Positions 1-8,228 of a stretch of DNA of 59,155 nucleotides are shown piece by piece (positions within the stretch are counted from its first letter, which is position 1; every line of letters begins with the position of its first letter). A program made the position numbers and the translations under genes. The notes beneath the pieces were generated by a model. It was not told the origin of the DNA. It saw only the letters and a program-made list of their open reading frames with translations, and made no database searches. The stretch covers positions 1-59,155 of the forward strand of contig NZ_JALLIN010000045.1 of NCBI RefSeq assembly GCF_023630175.1, given 5' to 3'. Source of the DNA: Streptomyces cellostaticus. Its GTDB lineage: Bacteria; Actinomycetota; Actinomycetes; Streptomycetales; Streptomycetaceae.

Positions 1-9
1 TCCTTTTAC

Positions 10-55
10 AGCTCCGGCTCTTGGGCACCACTGCCCGAGAGCCGGAGCTTTTTTG
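10..55 (+). terminator. Rho-independent terminator of the upstream gene
   Basis: A 17-bp stem (10-26 pairing with 33-49, one G-T wobble) with a 6-nt loop is followed directly by a run of six T. It ends a transcript entering from outside the window and insulates the cardiolipin synthase gene. Confidence 0.93.
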
Positions 56-112
56 CGTTGGGGTAGGGTCGGGGAGCATCGTTTCGCTCCTTACCGCACA
101 GGAGGCCCCCGG

Positions 113-721
113 GTGGAGGTCCAGGAGACCCGTGTCCAGACGGACCGGGTGCTCACCATCCCCAACATCCTCAGCATGGCTCGGCTCGCCGGCGTCCCGC
201 TCTTCCTGTGGCTCATCCTCAGGCCTGAGTTCGGCGGCCCCAAGAGCGACGGCTGGGCCCTTCTTGTGCTCGCACTGAGCGGGATCAGCGACTACCTCGA
301 CGGAAAGCTCGCCAGGCGCTGGAACCAGATCAGCAACCTCGGCCGGCTGCTCGACCCCGCGGCCGACCGGCTCTACGTTCTCTCGACGCTGCTCGGCCTC
401 ACCTGGCGTGGGATCCTCCCGCTCTGGCTGACCGGCCTTCTGCTCGCACGAGAGCTCGTCCTGCTCGTGATGGTCGGCATCCTGCGCCGACACGGCTATC
501 CGCCGCCCCAGGTGAACTTCCTCGGGAAGGCAGCCACCTTCAACCTGATGTACGCGTTCCCGCTCCTGCTGCTCAGCGACGGAAACGGTTGGATCGCGTC
601 ACTGGCCGCTGTTTTCGGATGGGCGTTCGCAGGTTGGGGTACAACCCTCTACTGGTGGGCAGGAGTGCTCTACGTGGTGCAAGTCCGCCGCCTCGTCCGC
701 GCGGACGCCACGGCCGATTGA
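113..721 (+). CDS. clsA: CDP-alcohol phosphatidyltransferase, probable cardiolipin synthase (eukaryotic type)
   Basis: An integral membrane phospholipid enzyme of 202 residues. The complete CDP-alcohol phosphatidyltransferase signature D-G-x2-A-R-x8-G-x3-D-x3-D lies in the segment that reads DYLDGKLARRW onward, and several hydrophobic helices follow. The family transfers a phosphatidyl group from CDP-diacylglycerol to an alcohol. The S. coelicolor gene in this position (SCO1389, recalled) is a eukaryotic-type cardiolipin synthase, which joins CDP-diacylglycerol to phosphatidylglycerol. I chose the GTG at 113 because GGAGG at 101-105 is 7 nt upstream; an in-frame TTG at 53 lies inside the T tract of the terminator. 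It is the first gene of the conserved block that runs to gcvP. The alternative reading, phosphatidylglycerophosphate synthase, cannot be excluded by motif alone. Confidence 0.85.
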   Translation: MEVQETRVQTDRVLTIPNILSMARLAGVPLFLWLILRPEFGGPKSDGWALLVLALSGISDYLDGKLARRWNQISNLGRLLDPAADRLYVLSTLLGLTWRGILPLWLTGLLLARELVLLVMVGILRRHGYPPPQVNFLGKAATFNLMYAFPLLLLSDGNGWIASLAAVFGWAFAGWGTTLYWWAGVLYVVQVRRLVRADATAD

Positions 722-731
722 GCACCGCCGA

Positions 732-743
732 TTGTCCGGACAA
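732..743. promoter_or_regulatory. 12-bp perfect palindrome upstream of the nucleotidyltransferase gene
   Basis: TTGTCCGGACAA is a perfect palindrome in the 114-bp gap before the 836 start, 11 nt after the preceding stop. It could be an operator. No clear -35/-10 pair was found with it. Confidence 0.3.
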
Positions 744-835
744 AGTGGTCCGATGGCCCGCCGCGCCGAAGTGCGGGACAATCTGGACGGGTGAAGTCGG
801 CTAGACCGTCGTCTCTTTAGGAGGACGCTTCCGAC

Positions 836-3331
836 ATGAAGGCCGTCGTGATGGCCGGTGGCGAAGGCACTCGCCTTCGCCCTATGACCTCCAGCATGCC
901 CAAGCCGCTCCTGCCCGTGGCCAATCGCCCGATCATGGAGCATGTGCTGAGGCTGCTCAAAAGGCATGGGCTCAACGAGACCGTTGTCACCGTGCAGTTC
1001 CTGGCATCGCTCGTCAAGAACTACTTCGGCGACGGCGAAGAGCTCGGAATGGAGCTCACCTATGCCAACGAGGAGAAGCCGCTCGGTACCGCCGGAAGCG
1101 TCAAGAACGCCGAAGAGGCGTTGAAGGACGACGCCTTCCTCGTCATCTCCGGCGACGCCCTGACCGACTTCGACCTCACCGACCTGATCAATTTCCACAA
1201 GGAGAAGGGCGCACTGGTCACCGTCTGCCTGACCCGGGTGCCCAATCCGCTGGAGTTCGGCATCACCATCGTCGACGAGGAGGGCAAGGTCGAGCGTTTC
1301 CTCGAGAAGCCGACCTGGGGGCAGGTCTTCTCCGACACGGTGAACACGGGCATCTACGTCATGGAGCCCGAGGTCTTCGACTACGTCGAGGCCGATGTCT
1401 CCGTCGACTGGTCCGGTGACGTCTTCCCTCAGCTGATGAAGGAGGGCAAGCCGATCTACGGCTATGTCGCCGAGGGCTACTGGGAGGACGTCGGTACCCA
1501 CGAGAGCTACGTCAAGGCGCAGGCCGACGTCCTCGAGGGCAAGGTCGACGTCGACGTCGACGGCTTCGAGATCTCCCCGGGCGTCTGGGTGGCCGAGGGA
1601 GCCGAGGTGCACCCCGACGCGGTGCTCCGCGGGCCGCTCTACATCGGCGACTACGCCAAGGTGGAGGCCGGTGCCGAAATCCGCGAGCACACCGTCGTGG
1701 GTTCCAACGTCGTCGTCAAGAGCGGTGCCTTCCTGCACCGGGCAGTCGTCCACGACAACGTGTACGTCGGCCAGCACAGTAATCTGCGCGGCTGTGTCGT
1801 CGGCAAGAACACCGACATCATGCGAGCCGCCCGGATCGAGGACGGCGCGGTCATCGGTGACGAGTGCCTGATCGGTGAAGAATCGATCGTTCAGGGTAAT
1901 GTGCGGGTCTACCCGTTCAAGACCATCGAGGCCGGCGCGTTCGTCAACACCTCGGTGATCTGGGAGTCGCGGGGACAGGCCAACCTGTTCGGCGCCCGTG
2001 GCGTCTCGGGCATCCTCAACGTGGAGATCACACCCGAGCTGGCCGTGCGGCTCGCCGGCGCCTACGCGACCACGTTGAAGAAGGGCTCCACGGTCACCAC
2101 GGCCCGTGACCACTCCCGAGGCGCCCGCGCACTCAAGCGCGCGGTGATCTCCGCGCTGCAGGCCAGCGCCATCGACGTACGGGACCTGGAGAACGTCCCG
2201 CTGCCCGTGGCCCGGCAGCAGACCGCGCGCGGCAGTGCGGGCGGCATCATGATCCGGACCTCGCCGGGTGTGCCGGACTCCGTCGACATCATGTTCTTCG
2301 ACGGGCAGGGCGCGGACCTCTCGCAGGGCGGCCAGCGGAAGCTGGACCGCGTGTTCGCGCGGCAGGAGTACCGTCGCGCGTTCCCCGGCGAGATCGGCGA
2401 CCTGTACTTCCCGGCGAGCGTCTTCGACTCGTACACCGGTTCGCTGCTGCGGAACGTCGACATCACCGGCATAGCGGAGTCGGGCCTCAAGGTCGTCGTG
2501 GACGCGTCCAACGGCAGCGCCGGTCTCGTGCTGCCCAGCCTCCTCGGCAAGCTCGGCGTGGACTCGCTGACGATCAACCCCGGTCTCGACGAGTCCCGGC
2601 CCACGGAGACCGAGGAGATTCGGCGCAAGGGCCTGGTGCGTCTCGGGGAGATCGTGGCGTCCTCCGGGGCCGCGTTCGGCGTGCGGTTCGACCCCGTCGG
2701 CGAGCGGTTGTCGCTCGTGGACGAGAAGGGCCGGATCATCGAGGACGACCGGGCGCTGCTGGTCATGCTGGACCTGGTGGCCGCGGAGCGGCGCAGCGGC
2801 CGGGTGGCGCTGCCGGTGACCACGACCAGGATCGCCGAACAGGTGGCCGCCTACCACGGCACCCAGGTCGAGTGGACCACCACCTCTCCCGACGATCTCA
2901 CGCGGGTGGGACGCGAGGAGGGCACCATCTTCGGTGGTGACGGCAAGGGCGGATTCATCGTCCCCGAGTTCAGCAGCGTCTACGACGGCACGGCGGCCTT
3001 CGTACGGCTGATCGGGCTGGTGGCCCGCACACAGCTCACGCTGAGCCAGATCGACGCGCGGATTCCGCGGGCACACGTCCTGAAGCGGGACCTGGCGACC
3101 CCGTGGGCCGTCAAGGGCCTCGTCATGCGGCGGGTCGTCGAGGCGGCCGGGGACCGCTCCGTCGACACGACCGACGGTGTGCGGGTCGTGGAGAGCGACG
3201 GGCGCTGGGTGATGGTGCTGCCCGACCCGGCCGAGGCCGTCACCCATCTGTGGGCCGAGGGGCCGGACGACGCCTCGGCCCAGGCCCTGCTGGACGAGTG
3301 GGCGGCCGTGGTGGACAGCGCCGGGCGGTAG
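836..3331 (+). CDS. Nucleotidyltransferase / left-handed beta-helix / phosphomannomutase-like fusion (GDP-mannose pyrophosphorylase type)
   Basis: An 831-residue three-part protein. Residues 1-~230 are a nucleotidyltransferase (start MKAVVMAGGEGTRLRP, then KPLLPV and SGDALTDFDL), which makes NDP-sugars from sugar-1-phosphates. Residues ~240-370 are hexapeptide-repeat helix. Residues ~385-831 have the phosphohexomutase fold. The S. coelicolor equivalent is annotated as mannose-1-phosphate guanylyltransferase. In the mutase half the phosphoserine loop TASHNP reads RTSPGVP (Ser476 kept), the metal loop DGDGDR reads DPVGER (619-624), and the sugar-binding loop reads GGDGKGGF (700-707). Mutase activity is therefore doubtful. 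AGGAGG at 819-824 supports the ATG. The product would feed mannosylated glycans and lipids. Which sugar is used cannot be read from sequence. Confidence 0.85.
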   Translation: MKAVVMAGGEGTRLRPMTSSMPKPLLPVANRPIMEHVLRLLKRHGLNETVVTVQFLASLVKNYFGDGEELGMELTYANEEKPLGTAGSVKNAEEALKDDAFLVISGDALTDFDLTDLINFHKEKGALVTVCLTRVPNPLEFGITIVDEEGKVERFLEKPTWGQVFSDTVNTGIYVMEPEVFDYVEADVSVDWSGDVFPQLMKEGKPIYGYVAEGYWEDVGTHESYVKAQADVLEGKVDVDVDGFEISPGVWVAEGAEVHPDAVLRGPLYIGDYAKVEAGAEIREHTVVGSNVVVKSGAFLHRAVVHDNVYVGQHSNLRGCVVGKNTDIMRAARIEDGAVIGDECLIGEESIVQGNVRVYPFKTIEAGAFVNTSVIWESRGQANLFGARGVSGILNVEITPELAVRLAGAYATTLKKGSTVTTARDHSRGARALKRAVISALQASAIDVRDLENVPLPVARQQTARGSAGGIMIRTSPGVPDSVDIMFFDGQGADLSQGGQRKLDRVFARQEYRRAFPGEIGDLYFPASVFDSYTGSLLRNVDITGIAESGLKVVVDASNGSAGLVLPSLLGKLGVDSLTINPGLDESRPTETEEIRRKGLVRLGEIVASSGAAFGVRFDPVGERLSLVDEKGRIIEDDRALLVMLDLVAAERRSGRVALPVTTTRIAEQVAAYHGTQVEWTTTSPDDLTRVGREEGTIFGGDGKGGFIVPEFSSVYDGTAAFVRLIGLVARTQLTLSQIDARIPRAHVLKRDLATPWAVKGLVMRRVVEAAGDRSVDTTDGVRVVESDGRWVMVLPDPAEAVTHLWAEGPDDASAQALLDEWAAVVDSAGR

Positions 3332-3370
3332 GACCGGCAGCGTGCTGAGCGGCGGAAGCCGCCGCACGCG

Positions 3371-3408
3371 CGTACCGGACAGGTCTCCTCGACGAGGCCT
3401 GTCCGGTA
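3371..3408 (+). terminator. Hairpin terminator after the nucleotidyltransferase gene
   Basis: GTACCGGACAGG (3371-3382) pairs perfectly with 3397-3408, a 12-bp stem with a 14-nt loop. There is no U tract, which is common for Streptomyces terminators. It separates the fusion gene from the DUF881 operon. Confidence 0.7.
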
Positions 3409-3460
3409 CGCCGGTGGGGCCATTCGGAGGTACTGCTCGCGACATGCGACGATGTGCGGC

Positions 3461-4375
3461 ATGCCGCAGCAATCCCCCGTTCGGAGCAGCCTCCCCCCGC
3501 GGTCGTCGCGCCCCGACGCGTCCATGTCGTTGATCACCAACGTCATGGACCACAGTCTCGACGACGGCTACGCGGAGGCCGCCGCCCGGCGGGCGGCGCA
3601 GGGTGAGGACGGAGGGCTGCCCAAGACGCTCAGGGCGAAGCTGGGCCTGGCGGCGGGCCTGGTCCTCGCCGCACTGGTGGTCACCGTGGGAGCGGCGCAG
3701 GCGAGGATCGCGGCACCCGTGGTGGCCAAGGAGCGCCAGGAGCTGATCGACCGCATCGACCTGGAGACCGCGGACGCGGACCGGCTCGAGAGCGACGTCG
3801 ACAAGCTGCGTGACGACGTCGACCGGCGCCGGCGGGCGGCACTGCGCCGCAGCGGCGGCGGCTCCGAGGCCGATCTGGTGGGCGTGCTGTCGGGCGCGAC
3901 CGCGGTGCACGGCCCCGGCGTCAAGCTGGTCGTCGACGACGCCAAGGCGGCCAGTGCGGGCGGCGACGGCTCCAATCCGCGCGAGACCTCCGGCTTCTCC
4001 GACACCGGACGGGTGCGCGACCGGGACATGCAGCGCGTGGTCAACGGACTGTGGGCCTCCGGGGCCGAGGCCGTGTCCATCAACGGGCAGCGGCTGACGG
4101 CCCTGTCCGCGATCAGGGCCGCCGGTGACGCGATACTGGTCGACAACAGGCCGCTGGTGCCGCCGTACACGGTGCTGGCGGTGGGGGACGGGCAGAGGCT
4201 GAGCACCCGGTTCCAGGACAGCGCCGACGGGCTGTACCTGCACGCCCTGGAGGAGAACTTCGGCATCAGGGCCACCATCTCCACCGAGGGCGACGTCCGC
4301 CTGCCCTCCGCACCGAGTGTGATCGTACGCACAGCACAGCCGAACGCCGAGAAGACTGAGAAGGGCACATCGTGA
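3461..4375 (+). CDS. DUF881 family membrane-anchored protein (first copy)
   Basis: A 304-residue protein: a ~55-residue cytoplasmic N-terminus, one hydrophobic segment (around LGLAAGLVLAALVVTVGAA), a charged segment likely to form a coiled coil (RLESDVDKLRDDVDRRRR), then the extracytoplasmic DUF881 domain. DUF881 has no established biochemical role. It always sits around the small basic protein gene in actinobacteria. The start is uncertain: ATG 3461 is chosen by similarity to remembered homologues, with an ATG at 3452 in frame, and neither has a well-placed ribosome binding site. The gene overlaps the next by 4 nt, so the two are translationally coupled. Together with 4372 and 4710 it looks like one envelope or division-related membrane complex. 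Confidence 0.85.
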   Translation: MPQQSPVRSSLPPRSSRPDASMSLITNVMDHSLDDGYAEAAARRAAQGEDGGLPKTLRAKLGLAAGLVLAALVVTVGAAQARIAAPVVAKERQELIDRIDLETADADRLESDVDKLRDDVDRRRRAALRRSGGGSEADLVGVLSGATAVHGPGVKLVVDDAKAASAGGDGSNPRETSGFSDTGRVRDRDMQRVVNGLWASGAEAVSINGQRLTALSAIRAAGDAILVDNRPLVPPYTVLAVGDGQRLSTRFQDSADGLYLHALEENFGIRATISTEGDVRLPSAPSVIVRTAQPNAEKTEKGTS

Positions 4376-4704
4376 TCGCCGTACTGGGCCTCATCGTGGG
4401 AGTCGTGGCCGGCCTGTTGGTCCGGCCGGAGGTTCCGGCGGTCGTCGAGCCTTATCTTCCGATCGCCGTGGTGGCCGCGCTGGACGCGGTGTTCGGCGGT
4501 CTTCGGGCCATGCTCGACGGCATCTTCGACGACAAGGTCTTCGTGGTGTCGTTCCTGTCGAACGTGGTCGTGGCCGCGCTGATCGTGTTCCTGGGCGACA
4601 AGCTGGGCGTCGGGGCGCAGTTGTCCACCGGTGTCGTGGTCGTCCTCGGTATCCGTATCTTCTCCAACGCCGCCGCGATCCGGCGACACGTCTTCCGGGC
4701 TTGA
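4372..4704 (+). CDS. sbp: Small basic protein (Sbp, DUF1290)
   Basis: A 110-residue membrane protein with about three hydrophobic segments. The start MIAVLGLIVGVVAGLLV is typical of the DUF1290 small basic protein family found near division genes in Gram-positive bacteria. Its molecular role is not settled. The GTG at 4372 overlaps the TGA of the DUF881 gene (GTGA), and its own stop abuts the next DUF881 gene. The three genes almost certainly form one transcript and probably one complex. Confidence 0.88.
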   Translation: MIAVLGLIVGVVAGLLVRPEVPAVVEPYLPIAVVAALDAVFGGLRAMLDGIFDDKVFVVSFLSNVVVAALIVFLGDKLGVGAQLSTGVVVVLGIRIFSNAAAIRRHVFRA

Positions 4705-4709
4705 GAGCG

Positions 4710-5624
4710 ATGAGCAACCAGGACGAGCAGCCGGAGAACAGGCTGCGCAAGGAACTGCCCGAAGAGGTCCCGTCCCCGCCCCCGGCCGCCGAGCCGGAGC
4801 GGCCCCACGCCGAGCCGGAGCGGCCTCCCGCGGAGCCGCAGCGGGTGTCCGCGGAACCGGAGCGGGCGCCCGCCGAAGGAGCCGAGGGCGCCGAGCCGCC
4901 GCTCACCGGCCGGCAGCGGCTGGTCCAGGGCGTCTGGCCGCCGCGGGTCACCCGGGCCCAACTCATCGTCGCGGTCCTGCTGTTCGGCCTCGGTTTCGGG
5001 CTGGCCGTGCAGGTCGCGTCGAACAGCGACAGCGACAGCGCGCTGCGCGGGGCGCGCCAGGAGGATCTCGTCCGCATCCTCGATGAACTGGACGACCGTA
5101 CTCAGCGTCTTGAGGACGAGAAGCAGGGACTCGAGAAACAGCGCCAGGAGCTGCAGAGCAGCTCCGACCAGGCCGCCGAGGCGCGCAGGCAGACGGCCGA
5201 GAAGGAGAAGCAACTCGGCATCCTGGCGGGCACCGTGGCGGCGCAGGGTCCCGGCATCACCATGACGATCGACGACACGAAGGGGACGGTCAAGGCCGAC
5301 ATGCTGCTCGACGCGGTCCAGGAGCTGCGCGCGGCCGGCGCGGAGGCGATCCAGGTCAACGGCGTGCGCGTGGTCGCGAGCACCTACTTCACCGATTCGG
5401 GCAAGAGTGTGGGCGTCGACGGGAACAAGATCGATCAGCCGTATCGTTTCAAGGTCATCGGCAAGTCGCAGGACCTCGAACCGGCTCTGAACATTCCGGG
5501 AGGCGTGGTGCAGACCCTGGAGAAGGAGCAGGCCACGGTGACCGTCGAGCGGGTGGACAAGATCGTCGTGGACGCCTTGCGACAGGTGAAGCAGCCTGAC
5601 TACGCTCGGTCGTCCTCCCGGTGA
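4710..5624 (+). CDS. DUF881 family membrane-anchored protein (second copy)
   Basis: A 304-residue paralogue of the 3461 gene. The N-terminal ~65 residues are cytoplasmic and carry a Pro/Glu repeat, with units close to AEPERPPAEPQ that recur four or five times. One transmembrane helix follows (LIVAVLLFGLGFGLAVQVA). Next comes a strongly predicted coiled coil (LEDEKQGLEKQRQELQ onward), then the DUF881 domain (GTVAAQGPGITMTIDD). The ATG at 4710 is preferred. A TTG at 4701 overlapping the small basic protein stop is the alternative and would add three residues. The repeat-rich tail is a likely partner-binding or length-variable region. Confidence 0.85.
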   Translation: MSNQDEQPENRLRKELPEEVPSPPPAAEPERPHAEPERPPAEPQRVSAEPERAPAEGAEGAEPPLTGRQRLVQGVWPPRVTRAQLIVAVLLFGLGFGLAVQVASNSDSDSALRGARQEDLVRILDELDDRTQRLEDEKQGLEKQRQELQSSSDQAAEARRQTAEKEKQLGILAGTVAAQGPGITMTIDDTKGTVKADMLLDAVQELRAAGAEAIQVNGVRVVASTYFTDSGKSVGVDGNKIDQPYRFKVIGKSQDLEPALNIPGGVVQTLEKEQATVTVERVDKIVVDALRQVKQPDYARSSSR

Positions 5625-5814
5625 ACCGGCGGGGCATGCGGGGCGTCCGGCAGGGGCATGAGGTTGCGGGGGGTCGGCGCACCGAAGAAGTGGCGTGTGG
5701 TGGAAACTGTCTGGTGGATACGGACGTTGTGAGGATGTCCGGGTCGACCGGTGTAGGCAATCAGGGTTCGTCCTGCCCCACGGGCGGGTCTGTTTCGGTC
5801 AAGGGGAATCGCCC

Positions 5815-6645
5815 GTGAAGTTGTTTGCGAAGTTGTTCGGCAAGAGCGCGCGAGAGGACGGCGACAACGCGACCGCTCGTCATCGCGCACAGCCTGACGC
5901 AGAGGGCCGGCGCCCGCTGTTCCGGGACCAGGTCGCTGGTCCGGGCGGTGACATTTCCGGAGGCCAGGGCGCGGCGTCTGTTGACCCTGCCCAGTCCGGC
6001 GGCATAGGTTTCGGGCAACCGTCAACCTCAAGTGCGGGTGGAGGGTTCGCCTCCGACCCCTATGCGTCCGACGCCCCCGCGGGGCAGCCGCGGCAGGAGG
6101 ATCCGTCCATGTCCGTCCTGGTGTGCACGAGGTGCGGTAACCGCAACGCGGAGAACGCGCGCTTCTGCTCCAACTGCGGTGCGCCGCTGCGGCCCGGCGT
6201 GGCGCCGGAGCGTGCCTCGGAGACCACGTCCACGATCTCCATCTCCGGCATCGAGGCCTACGACGCCGAGGTGACGGGGCAGACGCAGGTGCCGATGCTC
6301 TCGCCCGAGGCGCAGGCCGCGGTCGACGCGCTGCCCCTGGGGTCGGCGCTGCTGGTGGTGCGCCGCGGACCGAACTCGGGCAGCCGCTTCCTGCTGGACA
6401 GCGACCTGACCACGGCCGGCCGGCACCCGCAGAGCGACATCTTCCTGGACGACGTCACGGTCTCCCGCCGGCACGTGGAGTTCCGGCGCTCCCCGGACGG
6501 CTCGTTCACGGTGGCCGACGTGGGGAGCCTGAACGGCACCTACGTCAACCGCGAGCGGATCGACCAGGTGCCTCTGTCGAACGGTGACGAGGTGCAGATC
6601 GGCAAGTACCGGCTGGTCTTCTACGCGAGCCGGCAGGGCATCTGA
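5815..6645 (+). CDS. FHA-domain signalling protein, GarA/OdhI-like, with zinc ribbon
   Basis: A 276-residue protein. Residues 1-98 are a low-complexity lead. A four-Cys zinc ribbon follows (C104-x2-C107, C118-x2-C121). The acceptor motif ETTS (136-139) comes next, then a C-terminal FHA phosphothreonine-binding domain (GRHPQSDIFLDD, TVSRRHVEF, SLNGTYVNR). In GarA/OdhI, Ser/Thr kinases phosphorylate ETTS and the FHA domain then closes on it, which relieves inhibition of 2-oxoglutarate dehydrogenase and glutamate metabolism enzymes. Two starts are credible: GTG 5815 (AAGGGGA 8 nt upstream) and ATG 6109 (AGGAGG 8 nt upstream). The second would give a GarA-sized protein starting just before the zinc ribbon. 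Neighbouring ftsR, BFN and MerR genes keep the order seen in mycobacteria. Confidence 0.9.
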   Translation: MKLFAKLFGKSAREDGDNATARHRAQPDAEGRRPLFRDQVAGPGGDISGGQGAASVDPAQSGGIGFGQPSTSSAGGGFASDPYASDAPAGQPRQEDPSMSVLVCTRCGNRNAENARFCSNCGAPLRPGVAPERASETTSTISISGIEAYDAEVTGQTQVPMLSPEAQAAVDALPLGSALLVVRRGPNSGSRFLLDSDLTTAGRHPQSDIFLDDVTVSRRHVEFRRSPDGSFTVADVGSLNGTYVNRERIDQVPLSNGDEVQIGKYRLVFYASRQGI

Positions 6646-6685
6646 CCCCCCTGGACTCCGTCCGGGGGGAACCCAGGGAAGGTCC

Positions 6686-7420
6686 ATGCTGCACACACCG
6701 AGCGGCGGTGCCCGAAGCGGTACCGCCGCCACGGACGGACTGATGAGCATCGGCGCGGTGCTGAACGCGCTGCGTGACGAGTTTCCCGAAGTCACCATCT
6801 CCAAGATCCGCTTCCTGGAGTCCGAGGGGCTCGTCGAGCCGCAGCGGACGCCGTCGGGCTACCGCAAGTTCGGCCCCGGGGACGTCGATCGCCTCGCGCA
6901 CGTCCTGAGGATGCAGCGGGACCACTACCTGCCGCTCAGGGTGATCCGTGAACACCTGGACGCCATGGAGCGCGGTGAGGCCGTGCAGCTTCCCCTGGTG
7001 GGGCGCCAGCGCACCGGGGAGGAGCCGCCGGAGCCGTCCGGGGCGCCCACGGTGGCCCGGATCGGTCGGGCCGAGCTGCTGGCGGCGGCGGGCATCGGCG
7101 AGGACGACCTGGCGGAGTGGCAGTCGTACGGTCTCATCGCTCCCCTGGAGGACGGGGTGTACGACGCGGCGGCCGTCACCGTGGCCTCCCTCGTCGCCGA
7201 GCTGGGCCGGTTCGGGATCGAGCCGCGCCATCTACGGGTGATGAAGGCCGCCGCCGATCGGGAGGCGGGCCTGGTGGACCAGGTCGTGGCCCCCTTGAAG
7301 CGCCATCGCAACCCGCAGACCAGGGCCCATGCCGAGGCCCGTGCCAAGGAGCTGGCGGCGCTCACGATGCGGCTGCACGCGGCGCTGGTGCAGACCGCTC
7401 TGGGCGTCCGCCTGCCCTGA
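6686..7420 (+). CDS. ftsR: MerR-family regulator FtsR
   Basis: A 244-residue DNA-binding regulator. The MerR winged helix spans residues ~20-95 (LMSIGAVLNALRDEFPEVTI, then IRFLESEGLVEPQRT and SGYRKFGPGDVDRL). A second helical domain fills residues ~125-235. FtsR (Rv1828 in M. tuberculosis) activates ftsZ in Corynebacterium, and the gene always lies next to the GarA-type FHA gene. The ATG at 6686 has GGGAAGG just upstream. The 40-nt gap to the FHA stop suggests cotranscription. The effector is unknown, and no Cys metal site is visible. Confidence 0.87.
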   Translation: MLHTPSGGARSGTAATDGLMSIGAVLNALRDEFPEVTISKIRFLESEGLVEPQRTPSGYRKFGPGDVDRLAHVLRMQRDHYLPLRVIREHLDAMERGEAVQLPLVGRQRTGEEPPEPSGAPTVARIGRAELLAAAGIGEDDLAEWQSYGLIAPLEDGVYDAAAVTVASLVAELGRFGIEPRHLRVMKAAADREAGLVDQVVAPLKRHRNPQTRAHAEARAKELAALTMRLHAALVQTALGVRLP

Positions 7421-7494
7421 ACGCGGGGGTGCGCCGGGCGGCCGGATCGGGCACCTGTTCCCGGCCCGACTACCCAAAGGTCCCGACCACGGCC

Positions 7495-7506
7495 TAGGGT
7501 TGCTGT
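7495..7506 (+). promoter_or_regulatory. -10 element of a leaderless BFN transcript
   Basis: TAGGGT (7495-7500) lies 6 nt before the GTG start at 7507, and there is no Shine-Dalgarno sequence. That spacing puts transcription initiation on the start codon. No good -35 is visible. Confidence 0.5.
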
Positions 7507-7980
7507 GTGAACGAGCTCGATGTCGTAGGTGTCCGGGTCGAGATGCCCTCCAACCAACCGATCGTGCTCCTGCGCGAAGTGGGGGGCGACCGCTACCTCC
7601 CCATCTGGATCGGGCCGGGGGAGGCGACGGCGATCGCCTTCGCCCAGCAGGGCATGGCCCCCGCGCGACCGCTGACCCACGACCTGTTCAAGGACGTGCT
7701 GGAGGCCGTCGGCCAGGAGCTGACCGAAGTGCGCATCACGGACCTGCGTGACGGCGTCTTCTACGCGGAGCTGGTCTTCGCCAGCGGGGTCGAGGTGAGT
7801 GCGCGTCCCTCCGACGCCATAGCGCTGGCCCTGCGCACCGGGACGCCGATCTACGGCAGTGACACGGTGCTGGACGACGCGGGCATCGCGATCCCGGACG
7901 AGCAGGAGGACGAGGTGGAGAAGTTCCGCGAGTTCCTCGACCAGATCTCGCCGGAGGACTTCGGTACCAGCAGCCAGTGA
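7507..7980 (+). CDS. Bifunctional nuclease (BFN, DUF151) family protein
   Basis: A 157-residue protein spanned by the BFN domain (MNELDVVGVRVEMPSNQPIV, then LPIWIGPGEATAIAF and RPSDAIALALRTG). Some members show nuclease activity and the Thermotoga structure is known, but the cellular role in actinobacteria is unknown. It corresponds to Rv1829 between two MerR genes. The C-terminus is acidic (DEQEDEVEKFREFLDQ). The leaderless-type promoter indicates it can be transcribed apart from ftsR. Confidence 0.88.
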   Translation: MNELDVVGVRVEMPSNQPIVLLREVGGDRYLPIWIGPGEATAIAFAQQGMAPARPLTHDLFKDVLEAVGQELTEVRITDLRDGVFYAELVFASGVEVSARPSDAIALALRTGTPIYGSDTVLDDAGIAIPDEQEDEVEKFREFLDQISPEDFGTSSQ

Positions 7981-8131
7981 GCCGAGGCGGTTCGGCGGCC
8001 CGGGGGCGGTGACCCGCGGGCCCGGTTCGGGGTCGTGGCAATTGCCGGCGGCCATCCAGAGCGTCATGCCGTCCTCCGCGAGAGCATTCGGCTAGCCTTT
8101 CCCCGCGGTGGGGCACGAGAAACCACTCTTA

Positions 8132-8146
8132 GGGTGATTATCACCC
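8132..8146. promoter_or_regulatory. 15-bp palindrome, candidate operator of the second MerR gene
   Basis: GGGTGAT-T-ATCACCC is an uninterrupted inverted repeat 22 bp upstream of the -35 of the promoter at 8169-8197. It suits a dimeric regulator, possibly the MerR protein itself. Confidence 0.45.
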
Positions 8147-8168
8147 GGCGTGGCGAGTGTGGCGATCG

Positions 8169-8197
8169 TTGACGCACCCCTGGTGACTGCCTACCGT
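8169..8197 (+). promoter_or_regulatory. Consensus-like promoter of the second MerR gene
   Basis: TTGACG (8169-8174) and TACCGT (8192-8197) are 17 bp apart, close to the housekeeping sigma consensus. Initiation near 8204 would leave a ~25-nt leader that contains GGACGGAGGG before the GTG at 8229. Confidence 0.75.
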
Positions 8198-8228
8198 CGA
8201 GAAGGCAGTTCAAGGACGGAGGGTCGGC

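Noticed and set aside
599..4243. Very long open frame on the minus strand
   Set aside because: It lies opposite four good genes, is Arg/His/Pro-rich and repeats no known fold. Such shadow frames are expected at this GC content.
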